Notes: a model not told the origin generated them from the sequence alone. A stretch of DNA of 64,000 nt from Desulfofarcimen acetoxidans DSM 771 (GCF_000024205.1 NC_013216.1:2666001-2730000), one strand, 5' to 3'. Numbered from the stretch's first letter, positions 36,507 through 45,367 are shown. Numbers and translations: made by a program.

Positions 36507-38378
36507 TTATTGATCAAAATTTCTATCGTAAAGAAGAGATGCATTCAAAACTACCAACACTGATCCGGCATTATGCACCAAAGCACCTGTAATGGGGTTC
36601 AGTAGACCCAAAACCGAAAGAACAATGGCTACGGCATTGATACCCATGGATGCGGTTATGTTGACTTTGATTGTACGGAGAGTGGAGTTTGACAATCGTT
36701 TAAGATACGGTATTTTATCTATGTTGTCACTCATTAAGGCAATGTCGGCGGCTTCTATGGCAATATCGCTTCCCATAGTGCCCATTGCAACACTGACATT
36801 CGCCATTTTTAGAGCAGGGGCATCATTCACACCGTCACCGATCATGCAAACGTTTTTATTTTTCTTTTGTAAGTCCTCAATGCTTGAGACCTTTTGTGCC
36901 GGAAGGAGATCTGCACGGATATTCTTGATACCAACCTGTTCTGCCATATATTTTGCTGTCAGATAATTGTCACCTGTAAGGAGAACAACATCGGTATCCG
37001 TAGCAGCAAGTTTTGCAACAACATTTTTTGCAGTTGGGCGAATGGTATCAGAAAGAGCTATGATGCCGATTGCTTTACCATTTTCAGCCACGATTATAAA
37101 TGCCTTGCCTTGATTTTTTAAATTGGCTAAGATATTCTGCATTTTATCGGTTTCGGCAATCGAGTTTTCCTTTATATAAAGATGGTTGCCACAAATTACT
37201 GTTTTGCTGGATAGTGTTGCCGTTACACCTTTTCCAGGTATCATCTGGAAATCCTCAATTTCGGAAATAACGAATCCATTATCTTCGGCATACTTGACGA
37301 TTGTTTTTCCAAGAGGGTGTTCAGAGCGTTTTTCAACGGATGCAGCCTTTGAGAGTAATTCAACATTACTAATAGTTACATCCAGAGGAATAATATCCGA
37401 TACTTTCAGATTTCCATAGGTAAGAGTACCTGTTTTATCAAAGGCAATGCAGTCTACATTTCCCATACGTTCTAAGGCTTCACCGGACTTAATCAGTACG
37501 CCATGTTTTGTAGCCTGACCGATGGCTGCCATAATTGAGGTTGGTGTTGCAAGAGCTAATGCGCAAGGGCAAAACACGACCAATACAGTAACTGCTCTGA
37601 CAACATCATTTGTGATGATATAAGCAACTATTGCAATCAAAAGAGCAATAGGTACAAGCCATGTTGCCCATTTATCAACGATTTTCTGCATAGGCGCTCT
37701 CTTGTTTTCTGCTCCCTTAACCATATCAATTATCTTTTGCAGAGACGAATCCTCACCTACTTGGGTAGCTCGGATGTCAATCGATCCATAGCAATTCATT
37801 GTTCCGCAGAAAACGCTGTCGTTTTCTTTTTTATCTACGGGCAGAGATTCACCAGTCATAATTGATTGATCAACAGAGGTATTACCATAGATAATGATGC
37901 CATCAACAGGAATCGTTTCACCTGGAAGAACACGAAGCATATCATCTTTTGATATCTGTTCAATGGGGATAACCTCTTCACGAACACCGTCAGCAGTCTG
38001 AATCAATTTTCTGCCTTGCTGTGGTACAAGTGAAATCAATTTACTGATACCTTTTTTGGCACGAGCCACGGTCATGTCTTCTAGAATAGCACCAAGTGCC
38101 ATAATAAAAGCGACTTCGCCTGCTGCAAAGAGTTCACCAATTCCAATTGAAGCAACCATAGCAATAGAAATTAGCAAGGCGGATGAAATCCATTTCTGAA
38201 AAACCAATCTTGTAATTGCAAGGTATAAAAGGGGTAAGCCGGAAATTACAACCGTAATCCAAGCTGGGTCAACAGGCGGTTCCGTTCCGGTTAGCATTAA
38301 AATTAAACTGGCGGCTAAGAAAACACCTGAAACTATTGTCATCGTTAATCCGGCCAGAAAGTCCATAGATTTCTTCAT
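36507..38378 (-). CDS. P1B-type heavy-metal transporting ATPase
   Basis: 623 aa from the ATG at 38378 (GAGGAGGAATGG lies just upstream, better than 38423). No N-terminal metal-binding HMA domain. Membrane CPCALALATPTS (about 275-286), phosphorylation site DKTGTLT (about 315), SEHPLGK, and hinge GDGVNDAP (about 530). The last helix has HNAGSVLVVLNA rather than the Asp-Gly of CadA/ZntA, so the metal is uncertain. It pumps metal across the cytoplasmic membrane. Divergent from a TetR gene with a shared dyad, so probably TetR-controlled, which is unusual for this class. Confidence 0.92.
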   Translation of the reverse strand: MKKSMDFLAGLTMTIVSGVFLAASLILMLTGTEPPVDPAWITVVISGLPLLYLAITRLVFQKWISSALLISIAMVASIGIGELFAAGEVAFIMALGAILEDMTVARAKKGISKLISLVPQQGRKLIQTADGVREEVIPIEQISKDDMLRVLPGETIPVDGIIIYGNTSVDQSIMTGESLPVDKKENDSVFCGTMNCYGSIDIRATQVGEDSSLQKIIDMVKGAENKRAPMQKIVDKWATWLVPIALLIAIVAYIITNDVVRAVTVLVVFCPCALALATPTSIMAAIGQATKHGVLIKSGEALERMGNVDCIAFDKTGTLTYGNLKVSDIIPLDVTISNVELLSKAASVEKRSEHPLGKTIVKYAEDNGFVISEIEDFQMIPGKGVTATLSSKTVICGNHLYIKENSIAETDKMQNILANLKNQGKAFIIVAENGKAIGIIALSDTIRPTAKNVVAKLAATDTDVVLLTGDNYLTAKYMAEQVGIKNIRADLLPAQKVSSIEDLQKKNKNVCMIGDGVNDAPALKMANVSVAMGTMGSDIAIEAADIALMSDNIDKIPYLKRLSNSTLRTIKVNITASMGINAVAIVLSVLGLLNPITGALVHNAGSVLVVLNASLLYDRNFDQ

Positions 38379-38431
38379 AGTCCATTCCTCCTCATTTGAT
38401 TTTTTACAAAAAATAAAGTACAATTTATAAT

Positions 38432-38454
38432 ATATTGAACATGTTGTTCGATAT
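38432..38454. promoter_or_regulatory. TetR-type operator between the ATPase and tetR
   Basis: Dyad ATATTGAAC-ATGTT-GTTCGATAT with one mismatch between the 9-base arms. It lies in the divergent intergenic region, so one regulator could control both genes. Confidence 0.75.
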
Positions 38455-38553
38455 CTATTATACTGTTTTTATATCAAGCAACAATAATCAAAAGAGACCA
38501 AATATAAGATACCGAACAAAATATTATCATTGTACGGAAATGAGGTTTTGGAT

Positions 38554-39138
38554 ATGGATAGAAGAATACAAAAAACGAGGGAATCAATCTTTAGTGCTTT
38601 CAGTTCACTTTTGGCACATAAGCGATATTCTAAAATTACAGTGCAGGATATCATTGATGAAGCCAATATTGGCCGAAGCACCTTTTATTCTCACTTTGAA
38701 ACCAAAGACGATTTATTGAAGGCATTATGCAGTGATATATTTGACCACATCTTCTCCGAAGACCTGATTTCTGAGAGCACTCATGATTTTTCCTATACCA
38801 GTAACGACCTGAAGTCTAAAATCACGCACATTTTATATCACTTAAAAGATAGCAAAAGGGATATTAAAGGAATTCTCTCGTGTGAAAGTAGAGAATTGTT
38901 TTTAAGCGTAATCAAAACGTATTTGGAACAGTTGTTTAATGGATATATCACAAACGATAGCTTAAATGAAATCCCTAAAGAGTATGTTGTTAATCATATG
39001 GCTGGTAGTTTTGTTGAAACCATAAAATGGTGGATGCATAATGATATGGCACAGTCACCAGAAGAATTATCCAGGTACTTTTTCGCTGTTATTTCACCCC
39101 CCCTATCACACAAATCAAATATTTCAATCCATATTTGA
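38554..39138 (+). CDS. TetR-family transcriptional regulator
   Basis: 194 aa from the ATG at 38554, preferred over 38530 because AGG sits 9 bases before it and the family normally starts near RRIQKTRESI. The N-terminal helix-turn-helix is TVQDIIDEANIGRSTFYSHFETKDDLL (about 28-54). The C-terminal ligand domain resembles the DUF/TetR_C_33 group. It likely represses the divergent P1B ATPase through the dyad at 38432. No Cys-rich metal site is visible. Confidence 0.88.
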   Translation: MDRRIQKTRESIFSAFSSLLAHKRYSKITVQDIIDEANIGRSTFYSHFETKDDLLKALCSDIFDHIFSEDLISESTHDFSYTSNDLKSKITHILYHLKDSKRDIKGILSCESRELFLSVIKTYLEQLFNGYITNDSLNEIPKEYVVNHMAGSFVETIKWWMHNDMAQSPEELSRYFFAVISPPLSHKSNISIHI

Positions 39139-39213
39139 CAACATTCTGATATAATCTCATCATCACTCATACCTTTGATGTAATAATCTGTCTTTTTAAA
39201 CTCATAAGGCCGG

Positions 39214-39540
39214 TTACCTTGGCATCCAAATTATAATTATCGCACCTATCAGTGCAATAATTGCACCAATCCAATCATAACGGTCAGGCCTCTTTTTGTC
39301 TATTCCCCATCCCCATAATAGGGATAAGACAATAAAAATACCCCCATAAGCCGCGTATATTCTTCCGAAATTAGGATAGACCTGAAGCGTGGGGATGACA
39401 CCGTACAACATAAGGACGATACCGCCAATTATGCCAACAACAAAATGTTTCTTTTCACGAAGCCACAGCCAGACCAAATATCCTCCAGCTATTTCTGCTA
39501 AACCTGCTAAAATAAAGAGAATTGCTGATTTTATAATCAT
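39214..39540 (-). CDS. YnfA-family membrane protein, second of a tandem pair
   Basis: 108 aa from the ATG at 39540 (ORF could be extended upstream, but this ATG overlaps the previous stop as ATGA, a normal coupled start). Four membrane helices; LAGLAEIAGGYLVWLWLR. Its C-terminal half is nearly identical in DNA to the YnfA gene at 26969, while its N-terminal half differs (REKKHFVVGIIGG). The two-gene overlap suggests a heteromeric pair as in EbrAB-type SMR pumps, which is inference. Confidence 0.88.
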   Translation of the reverse strand: MIIKSAILFILAGLAEIAGGYLVWLWLREKKHFVVGIIGGIVLMLYGVIPTLQVYPNFGRIYAAYGGIFIVLSLLWGWGIDKKRPDRYDWIGAIIALIGAIIIIWMPR

Positions 39541-39893
39541 GGTTGCTCGACCTCTTTTTCTTCTTCTTTTCGGGGAAACCACAGAATTACTGCTGTTCCA
39601 ATTAACGCAACGATAGTTCCGATCCAATCATAAAAATCGGGGGTAATATTATCTATCCACCAACCCCATAAAATTGACATGACAATAAAAATACCCCCGT
39701 ATGCCGCGTAAATACGCCCAAAGCTTGGGAACTGCTGAAATGTTGGAATGACCCCGTATAGAATCAAAACAATTCCCCCTAATATTCCCCACATAATACT
39801 CGCGTCATATCGCAACCAAATCCATACAAAGTACCCTCCGGCTATTTCTGCTAGACCCGCTAAAAAGAAAAGTATTGCTGATCTAAATATCAT
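39537..39893 (-). CDS. YnfA-family membrane protein, first of a tandem pair
   Basis: 118 aa. The N-terminal half is almost identical to the gene at 26969 (RSAILFFLAGLAEIAGG, WIWLRYDASIMWGIL), while the C-terminal half diverges and ends in a charged PRKEEEKEVEQP tail. So between the two tandem genes the N- and C-terminal halves of the single gene are each matched, a mosaic pattern. Followed by the overlapping YnfA gene. A MerR remnant lies upstream where the single locus has an intact merR. Confidence 0.88.
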   Translation of the reverse strand: MIFRSAILFFLAGLAEIAGGYFVWIWLRYDASIMWGILGGIVLILYGVIPTFQQFPSFGRIYAAYGGIFIVMSILWGWWIDNITPDFYDWIGTIVALIGTAVILWFPRKEEEKEVEQP

Positions 39894-39899
39894 TTTTTT

Positions 39900-40085
39900 C
39901 CTCCATGCTCAACTGTATATTTTTGAAACATTCATCCCAAGGCAAACAGTTACAATGTAAACTGTTCTCTAACAAGTTTTGCGGCGTTCTAATTTGAAGA
40001 ATCTTCTACTTTAACTCCATCCGTTTATTAACTGTATTGATCTCCATCTATCTGAGGGGGGAACATCTGAATCAAATCCATTATA
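39900..40085 (-). pseudogene. merR remnant upstream of the tandem YnfA pair
   Basis: DNA closely matches 27300-27490, the 3' half of the intact merR gene, but the winged-helix half is missing and unrelated AT-rich sequence follows to 40279. The tandem pair has thus lost its own regulator. Confidence 0.85.
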
Positions 40086-40279
40086 TTACCATTAATAAAT
40101 AATCAGTATAATAAAGTAATTACATTATTAAGGCATAGGGATGGTAAACATAGTTATCAAATATTATAGTCGCTTTCTGTTCCATTACTACAGAGACCAC
40201 TAATCCCATTTTAAAAAAATTATAAAAAGACAAATAAGGAACCTTCTTGCAACTGGACAAAGATATGCTGCACCTTTCG

Positions 40280-40933
40280 CTATACACTTTTATACATTAA
40301 TTCATATTGCTTAATTAAAAAATATGAAACCATAATTCCGGCTTCATTAATGGCTTCTGTATCTAGATAATGATTAGCACTTTTATCAAATAGGATATTA
40401 GCAGAGCCTTCAATTTCATCATCACTTAGCCACAGCTTAATTGTTAAGGGAAATCTGGGGAAAAGGTGTATTTTAGCACAGACGTCTGCATTTTCTTCAA
40501 TGGAAGCATCTAGTATAAGACATGCCGCTCTTATTTGCTCTACGGGCTCCTGTGAGAAATATTTTGCTAAGGGATCAATGCTTTTACGCAAAAAAGCAGT
40601 ATAATTAACATATCCGTTTTCTAACTCGCGGTATGAGATTAATTTATTTGTAATAGGAGTATTATCTGCTTGGGAAAGATATTGGAGAATAAGCCATCTC
40701 CAATTCCAGGCGGGCATATACTTTGAGCCGTTGAAAACTACATCACCCTCTGGATACTTTATATCAAGCACTTGCCCAAGACTTTTTATCTGTAAAATAG
40801 ATTGTTTTGGATCAAAGCTTGCTCCACTGTTTTCTGATATCTTAAGTGGATCTTTTGCTGCAAAGTATTTAAAAATATATTCGAACGATGTTTTGTAAGC
40901 TCCTTTATCCTCACTTATCATGTAAGGAAACAC
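40280..40933 (-). CDS. DUF3786 protein
   Basis: 217 aa starting with GTG at 40933, one base into the TauE/SafE stop, after GGGGGAGGAAAATA. Soluble protein with the DUF3786 pattern (DIKYPEGDVVFNG, WNWRWLILQYLSQAD, FPRFPLTIKLWLSDDE). Such proteins occur in anaerobes beside corrinoid and metal genes; no activity is established. Coupled to the permease, so a joint role is likely. Confidence 0.8.
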   Translation of the reverse strand: MFPYMISEDKGAYKTSFEYIFKYFAAKDPLKISENSGASFDPKQSILQIKSLGQVLDIKYPEGDVVFNGSKYMPAWNWRWLILQYLSQADNTPITNKLISYRELENGYVNYTAFLRKSIDPLAKYFSQEPVEQIRAACLILDASIEENADVCAKIHLFPRFPLTIKLWLSDDEIEGSANILFDKSANHYLDTEAINEAGIMVSYFLIKQYELMYKSV

Positions 40934-41679
40934 TATTTTCCTCCCCCTAACAAGTAAAATTCAACAAGCTTTATGATGGCCATCACAATCAGAAATACAA
41001 TGATGATTTTCGTCAGCTTGCTTCTATCCAACTTTTTGAATACTTTCATAGCCGGCAACAGGACTATCACGCAGACTACACTGGCAATAGCAGAGTACTC
41101 AAAAGTTTCCAGTGTTATATTGCCTTCGATGATATGCTGAATCAAAAGTGTTGCGCATGAGATAAGCAAAGTTGCCTGCAGATTGGCAAGGTAGTGAATA
41201 TTTTCTTCAAAAATACTGTGATAGTAATATCCCAATGGAGGTCCGCCTATGCCGAGCATGTTGCATACGCCGGTTGCGCAGCCAGCCAAGATACTGTTGG
41301 GAACAGAAGCTTTTATCTGCCACCCTCTGTCGGAAACGATGAACAAACCTGCGAACAGAAGCAGGATGATAACTAGTGCGATTGTTAGAAAATCATCGCT
41401 CAGTACAAACAAAAAATAAGTGCTGATAATTTGCATAATTACAACGGGGATGGTAACTGGCAAGATTTTCTTTATTTCCACATTTTCTCGTGTTTTAAAT
41501 AGAAGCACACAGCTTATCACAATGGCGCAGATCACGGTAACAGCAACAGACGTCTGATAACTAAACACAAAAGGAAGAAAAAGCATCATAGGAATACCGA
41601 TGCCGAATCCTGTAAGTCCCTGAACAAATGCAGACAAACCTACTATCAAAATCAAAAATAATAAAGCTTCCATTTCCAT
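40933..41679 (-). CDS. TauE/SafE-family sulfite/anion permease
   Basis: 248 aa from the ATG at 41679 (GGGAGGTATAACG upstream; the longer frame to 41754 has no site). About eight membrane helices in two repeats; SAFVQGLTGFGIGIPMM and GCATGVCNMLGIGGPPLGYYYH are family signatures. Exports sulfur- or carboxyl-containing anions; the substrate is undefined. Operon with DUF3786. A degraded copy lies at 36064-36338. Confidence 0.88.
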   Translation of the reverse strand: MEMEALLFLILIVGLSAFVQGLTGFGIGIPMMLFLPFVFSYQTSVAVTVICAIVISCVLLFKTRENVEIKKILPVTIPVVIMQIISTYFLFVLSDDFLTIALVIILLLFAGLFIVSDRGWQIKASVPNSILAGCATGVCNMLGIGGPPLGYYYHSIFEENIHYLANLQATLLISCATLLIQHIIEGNITLETFEYSAIASVVCVIVLLPAMKVFKKLDRSKLTKIIIVFLIVMAIIKLVEFYLLGGGK

Positions 41680-42007
41680 ATCGTTATACCTCCCTAACTT
41701 TGTTAATAAATATCTTTGCGGAACTGTAACAAAGCGACCAGCGCCCGTTACCACGATCTCAAAGAAGTTCAGAAAGGCAATATTAGCGGCTATTATTCAG
41801 GCACTACCATCAGACAGATGGGAGCGATAATATCCAACGAGATCATGACAAGCGTATAGGGAAGATCCACTCTTTCCAGTGTCTTTTCATTGCTCTGCTC
41901 TTACCAGATACCCATGACTTACACCATACTTATCCAGCACCAATGTGGATTTTTACAATTGACTAAATGACTAAAGACGGGTTGCAATTTAGAGAACCCC
42001 AACTGAA
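41680..42007. other. intergenic stretch without a supportable gene
   Basis: 328 bases. A short plus-strand frame near 41760-41860 (KGNISGYYSGTTIRQMG) may be debris of a lost gene, not identified. Confidence 0.4.
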
Positions 42008-42466
42008 TTAATCTTTATCATTTTTCTCCTTAGCCGATGTCTTATTATACAAGCGGTTAATGTCGTTGAGAAAACATAAAATAATGGATTGCTCGTATTC
42101 GCTATAGGTATTTATCAAAGATAATTTCTCCTGTCTGGCTTGACTATGCAACTTTTGGTGTTCGTTATAAACATGTTGCCCGCCCTCAGTCAGTCGATAA
42201 TAAATTTCCTTGTTATTATCTGGTCGTTGGTAACTCTCGACCAATCTCTTACTTAGTAGTTTTTTGCATATTTTACTAATAGCCCCTCTTGTCATCTCCA
42301 TCTCGTTTGCTATTTTTGTGACATTTGCATATTCAATTGTGCCAATCCGATCAATACAGTGAACTTCTGCCAGGTTAACGTCATCAAACGTAACCTCCCA
42401 TCCATGAGGGAATATATTTTCTTGAATTTTTATGATTGAATTCACGATTTGCATGGCTATGTTCAT
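42008..42466 (-). CDS. MarR-family transcriptional regulator
   Basis: 152 aa from the ATG at 42466, chosen for GGAGGTG at 8 bases (the longer frame to 42493 lies inside the operator). Winged helix: YANVTKIANEMEMTRGAISKICKKLLSKRLV with the wing RPDNNKEIYYRLT. Flanking dimerisation helices. The promoter carries two operator copies, so it very likely represses itself. No obvious target gene is adjacent: arsR and arsM lie on the far side of debris. Confidence 0.9.
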   Translation of the reverse strand: MNIAMQIVNSIIKIQENIFPHGWEVTFDDVNLAEVHCIDRIGTIEYANVTKIANEMEMTRGAISKICKKLLSKRLVESYQRPDNNKEIYYRLTEGGQHVYNEHQKLHSQARQEKLSLINTYSEYEQSIILCFLNDINRLYNKTSAKEKNDKD

Positions 42467-42481
42467 ACAACAGCACCTCCA

Positions 42482-42539
42482 TTTTGTTGACATGGAAACA
42501 AAAATAATATATCATTTTTTTGTTTCCATGTCAACAAAA
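42482..42539 (-). promoter_or_regulatory. marR promoter with duplicated operator
   Basis: On the minus strand TTGACA, 17 bases, TATATT. The -35 lies in one arm and the start region in the other arm of a long inverted repeat (about 23 bases each, TTTTGTTGACATGGAAACA). Each arm holds GTTTCCATGTCAAC, itself a partial dyad, a good MarR site. Confidence 0.8.
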
Positions 42540-42541
42540 AA

Positions 42542-42831
42542 GCACGGTATATTTCGCCAGATGTTGCTAAACTCCGCTTTCAAAGCCGCTGGTTAAGGTG
42601 AAATATGAAGAAATAGGCGAGGTCTTTAAAAATGCTCGGAAACTGCTGAAGCGTGTAAAAACGAAACTATATTCCTGACAGTGCCCGAAAGCAATATGCC
42701 CGGGTACTGCTGGAGGAGTATAGAAGAGAATTTCAACCGGAAGAAAACAGAGTCGGTGCAGCGGCAGAATTAATTGATACTCCGGGAACCGGCTGAGAAA
42801 ATGCAATGGAAAACCTGGTTGAAAGGAAAGT
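42542..42831. other. gene debris between marR and arsR
   Basis: Plus-strand pieces (YEEIGEVFKNARKLLKRVK near 42600-42665; QYARVLLEEYRREFQPEENR near 42690-42750) are broken by stops. Not identified. Confidence 0.4.
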
Positions 42832-43143
42832 TTATAGCCGGGAAATTAGCATTTTATAGTGTTCAATAATCCCGTCACGGAGACAATAGCACACTTTGGG
42901 TCCGTCTATTTCACCAATAATCCAACCAGACTCCTTAAGAATTTTTAAATGCTGTGAAACAGTGGATTGAGCAATCGGAAGCACTTCTACTATATCCTTA
43001 CACATGCATTTATCCTTTTGATCGCGTTGCGATAAAAATTTAATTATAGATACCCGGTGTGGGTGTCCAAGAGCCTTCGTGAGAATTGCCAATTCCTCTT
43101 TCCAGTTACCTTCTGAATATTGATTTTCTGTAAGATAGTCCAT
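42832..43143 (-). CDS. arsR: ArsR-family metalloregulator
   Basis: 103 aa. Winged helix with CMCKDIVEVLPIAQSTVSQHLKIL; the CxC pair (about 48-50) in the alpha-3 region is the classical arsenite site together with a nearby Cys. Acts as a repressor released by As(III). It is downstream of arsM with a 21-base gap, so co-transcribed. Start ATG after AGGGAGAG. Confidence 0.92.
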   Translation of the reverse strand: MDYLTENQYSEGNWKEELAILTKALGHPHRVSIIKFLSQRDQKDKCMCKDIVEVLPIAQSTVSQHLKILKESGWIIGEIDGPKVCYCLRDGIIEHYKMLISRL

Positions 43144-43164
43144 AAAACTCTCCCTTAAAATATT

Positions 43165-43956
43165 TCAGATCGGTTTAATAGCTCGAATATCTGCTGAAAC
43201 TACCACTTTTTCGATGTTCTGTCCAAAATTCCAACTATTAATAATTTCTTCACTATTAGCTTTATTTTTTACTAAGATATTTTTAAATCCGGCTTTGTTT
43301 AATATGCTAACCAGTTCGTTTTGTAGTATAGCCCCTGAGATACAGCCGCAGTATGCTTCATTATTATTTCTAATTTCTTCAGGAAGCTCATCCACCCTAA
43401 CGACATCCGAGATAACAATTTTTCCCCCAGGCTTTAAGACACGAAAAGCCTCATTAAAAACAGCCTGTTTGTCGGGGGAGAGGTTAATCACGCAGTTGGA
43501 AATAATAACATCCACGGAAGAATCGGCTACCGGTAAATGTTCAATCTCTCCCAATCTGAATTCCACATTGCTAAAACCCATGCTTGCTGCGTTATGCCTA
43601 GCTTTAGATATCATTTCAGGAGTCATGTCTACACCAATAACATTCCCACTTGGTCCCACCTTGCGGGCAGCCAAAAAAACATCAAAACCGGCCCCACTGC
43701 CCAAATCAAGCACTACCTCTCCGTTTTTTAGTTCTTCAATAGCCAGTGGGTTGCCACAGCCTAAGCCGAGATTGGCTTCACCCAATCCAAGTTTTAACTG
43801 TTCGTCTGAGTAACCCAGCTTTTTACTAATGTTTAAAACATCGTTGATATTATTACCAGGTATACAACAATTACTACCAGAACAACAACCGCTTGGACTT
43901 TTTACTACTTGAGAATACTTATTTCTTACCATGTCTTTAATATCATTTTTATTCAA
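43165..43956 (-). CDS. arsM: arsenite S-adenosylmethyltransferase
   Basis: 263 aa. The N-terminal Cys-rich SGCCSGSNCC (about 22-31), the SAM-binding LDLGSGAGFDVF (about 83-94), and the conserved Cys in ISNCVINLSPDK (about 157) and AYCGCISGA (about 205) match ArsM. It methylates arsenite to volatile or less retained species. Start TTG at 43956 after GGGGG. It forms an arsM-arsR operon on the minus strand. Confidence 0.93.
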   Translation of the reverse strand: MNKNDIKDMVRNKYSQVVKSPSGCCSGSNCCIPGNNINDVLNISKKLGYSDEQLKLGLGEANLGLGCGNPLAIEELKNGEVVLDLGSGAGFDVFLAARKVGPSGNVIGVDMTPEMISKARHNAASMGFSNVEFRLGEIEHLPVADSSVDVIISNCVINLSPDKQAVFNEAFRVLKPGGKIVISDVVRVDELPEEIRNNNEAYCGCISGAILQNELVSILNKAGFKNILVKNKANSEEIINSWNFGQNIEKVVVSADIRAIKPI

Positions 43957-44113
43957 ATGATTACCCCCTTATTTTTCATCGACGATTAACGATAAAAGGT
44001 TTTCAATATTATATAACAGTTTGTGTTTCGTTAAAAGTGTTAAAGTCAAAGTTGGTTTCCAAAATTATTATTTACTGAATATATTCATTATTATATTAAA
44101 TGTTTAGCTTACT

Positions 44114-44134
44114 ACTACATTAGAATAATGTAGT
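44114..44134. promoter_or_regulatory. perfect dyad upstream of arsM and the 44267 gene
   Basis: ACTACATTA-GAA-TAATGTAGT, perfect 9-base arms, in the divergent region 43957-44266. The size and AT-rich form fit an ArsR-type operator; the binding protein is inferred. Confidence 0.6.
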
Positions 44135-44266
44135 ATAGTAGTCAAATAGGTGTACATTTGGATAAGTAATCCTTGCCTCAAAATAATTTATATCAATCTG
44201 ATACCTTGTCTTATCTACTTAGTTTTTTAGATTAACTAAATAGCATAGCAAAAGGTGATGGTTATT

Positions 44267-44356
44267 ATGGAAGTTGTCATTTTGGATAGCTGTTGCGGAC
44301 ATGGTGAGACTTTACTCCAAATGGTGGAAAAATTAATGCAGGAAAGGAGTCTGTAA
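44267..44356 (+). CDS. 29-aa protein with a CCGH motif, possibly truncated
   Basis: MEVVILDSCCGHGETLLQMV and a short charged helix. AAAGGTGATGG precedes the ATG at a good distance. It follows the dyad at 44114 and is divergent from arsM. The paired Cys may bind arsenite. It may be the head of a longer thioredoxin-like gene lost to deletion. Confidence 0.45.
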   Translation: MEVVILDSCCGHGETLLQMVEKLMQERSL

Positions 44357-44411
44357 AATAGAATTTCAGTTAAAATAACTAAAGCCACTCTTAAGATTAT
44401 GAGTTGCTGTT

Positions 44412-44597
44412 ATGGATAACTATGATGATGCTATTGGCAATTATAAACTAATCTGCGGTTGCGATTATAAGGATGAAAAATTTCTGCAACTAGCAGTGCA
44501 ATCTATCCTTTACACCTCCAGGGAGACCACCGAAGAAAATAAATCATGGCTCAGGCAATTGCCGGATAGGATTTCCTTTGGTAATATACAATTATAG
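44412..44597 (+). pseudogene. unidentified short frame
   Basis: 61 codons (CGCDYKDEKFLQLAVQSILY). No ribosome binding site, no recognised family. It sits in a run of fragments (44400-45018), so probably debris. Confidence 0.3.
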
Positions 44598-44635
44598 AAT
44601 ATTAAAGTCTGATCATATGTCTGGTGGGGAAGTTT

Positions 44636-44851
44636 ATGAATTACATTGAAATAGTCAATGACGTCATACAATATATTGAGTCAAATTTGCACCCGAAGCT
44701 ATGCTTGAAGGAACTGGCATCCCGGTATTACTTTTCCCCCACCCATTTCCATCACATCTTCCGAGCAGTTACTAATCAGACAGTAAAATCATATATACTA
44801 GGGCGAAAGCTGTCCGAAGCTGCTATTGCTTTGAAGGTGAATCTCTTATGA
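44636..44851 (+). pseudogene. AraC-family regulator, first helix-turn-helix only
   Basis: 71 codons: VIQYIESNLHPKLCLKELA then RYYFSPTHFHHIFRAVTN. This is the first of the two helix-turn-helix units of AraC proteins; the second unit and the rest are replaced by LKVNLL and a stop. GGTGGGGAAG precedes the ATG. Confidence 0.75.
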
Positions 44852-45018
44852 ATACTGGATTTGATCCATTAACATTAGATGAAGATCTCACCCATCTAGG
44901 CTTACGTGTTCATGAGGATTTAAGCCCATTGGATATTGAAGAACGCTACTTTAAGGGACGTACGGATTATTACCGTGCGACGGAGCATGCTTACATTGCA
45001 TATGCAGTAGTGGAATAA
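44848..45018 (+). pseudogene. C-terminal end of a class I SAM methyltransferase (TIGR00027-like)
   Basis: 56 codons with DEDLTHLGLRVHEDLSPLDI and ERYFKGRTDYYRATEH, the typical end of leucine carboxyl methyltransferase-like enzymes. The SAM-binding part is absent. It directly follows the AraC fragment, so a deletion joined two genes. Confidence 0.7.
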
Positions 45019-45367
45019 ATTTCAAGTTAAAGTCTTTGTCCCCTTTCTCTTTTGATTTAAGTGCCGAGATAGTATTTACTTTATTTATCACATTCTTGAT
45101 GTAATACACAGCAAAAAACCGAAGTTAAATCATATCATTTTAGGACTGTCAATACTATTCTAAGAACTTATCAGGTTCTTCTCACATGCTGATCGCGAGA
45201 AAGCAACATAAAGTATCTCCTGGTCAGCCTACATCGTAAAATTTCAATACAAAATATAGAGCATAATATGTTAAGTCAAATATTCCATGATTGTTTTAAA
45301 ACTTTAAAAAGTATATACTGGTTATAGACAAAATTAATTATCCATAACGTAAGCGTTCACGTTAGCC

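Noticed and set aside
43214-43813. 199-codon plus-strand frame opposite arsM
   Set aside because: Antisense to a protein with complete SAM-binding and arsenite motifs; no start signal.
36507-43956. A single coordinated arsenic/metal resistance operon
   Set aside because: Genes are in several units with separate regulators (TetR, MarR, ArsR) and are interrupted by debris; shared location is probably island accretion.
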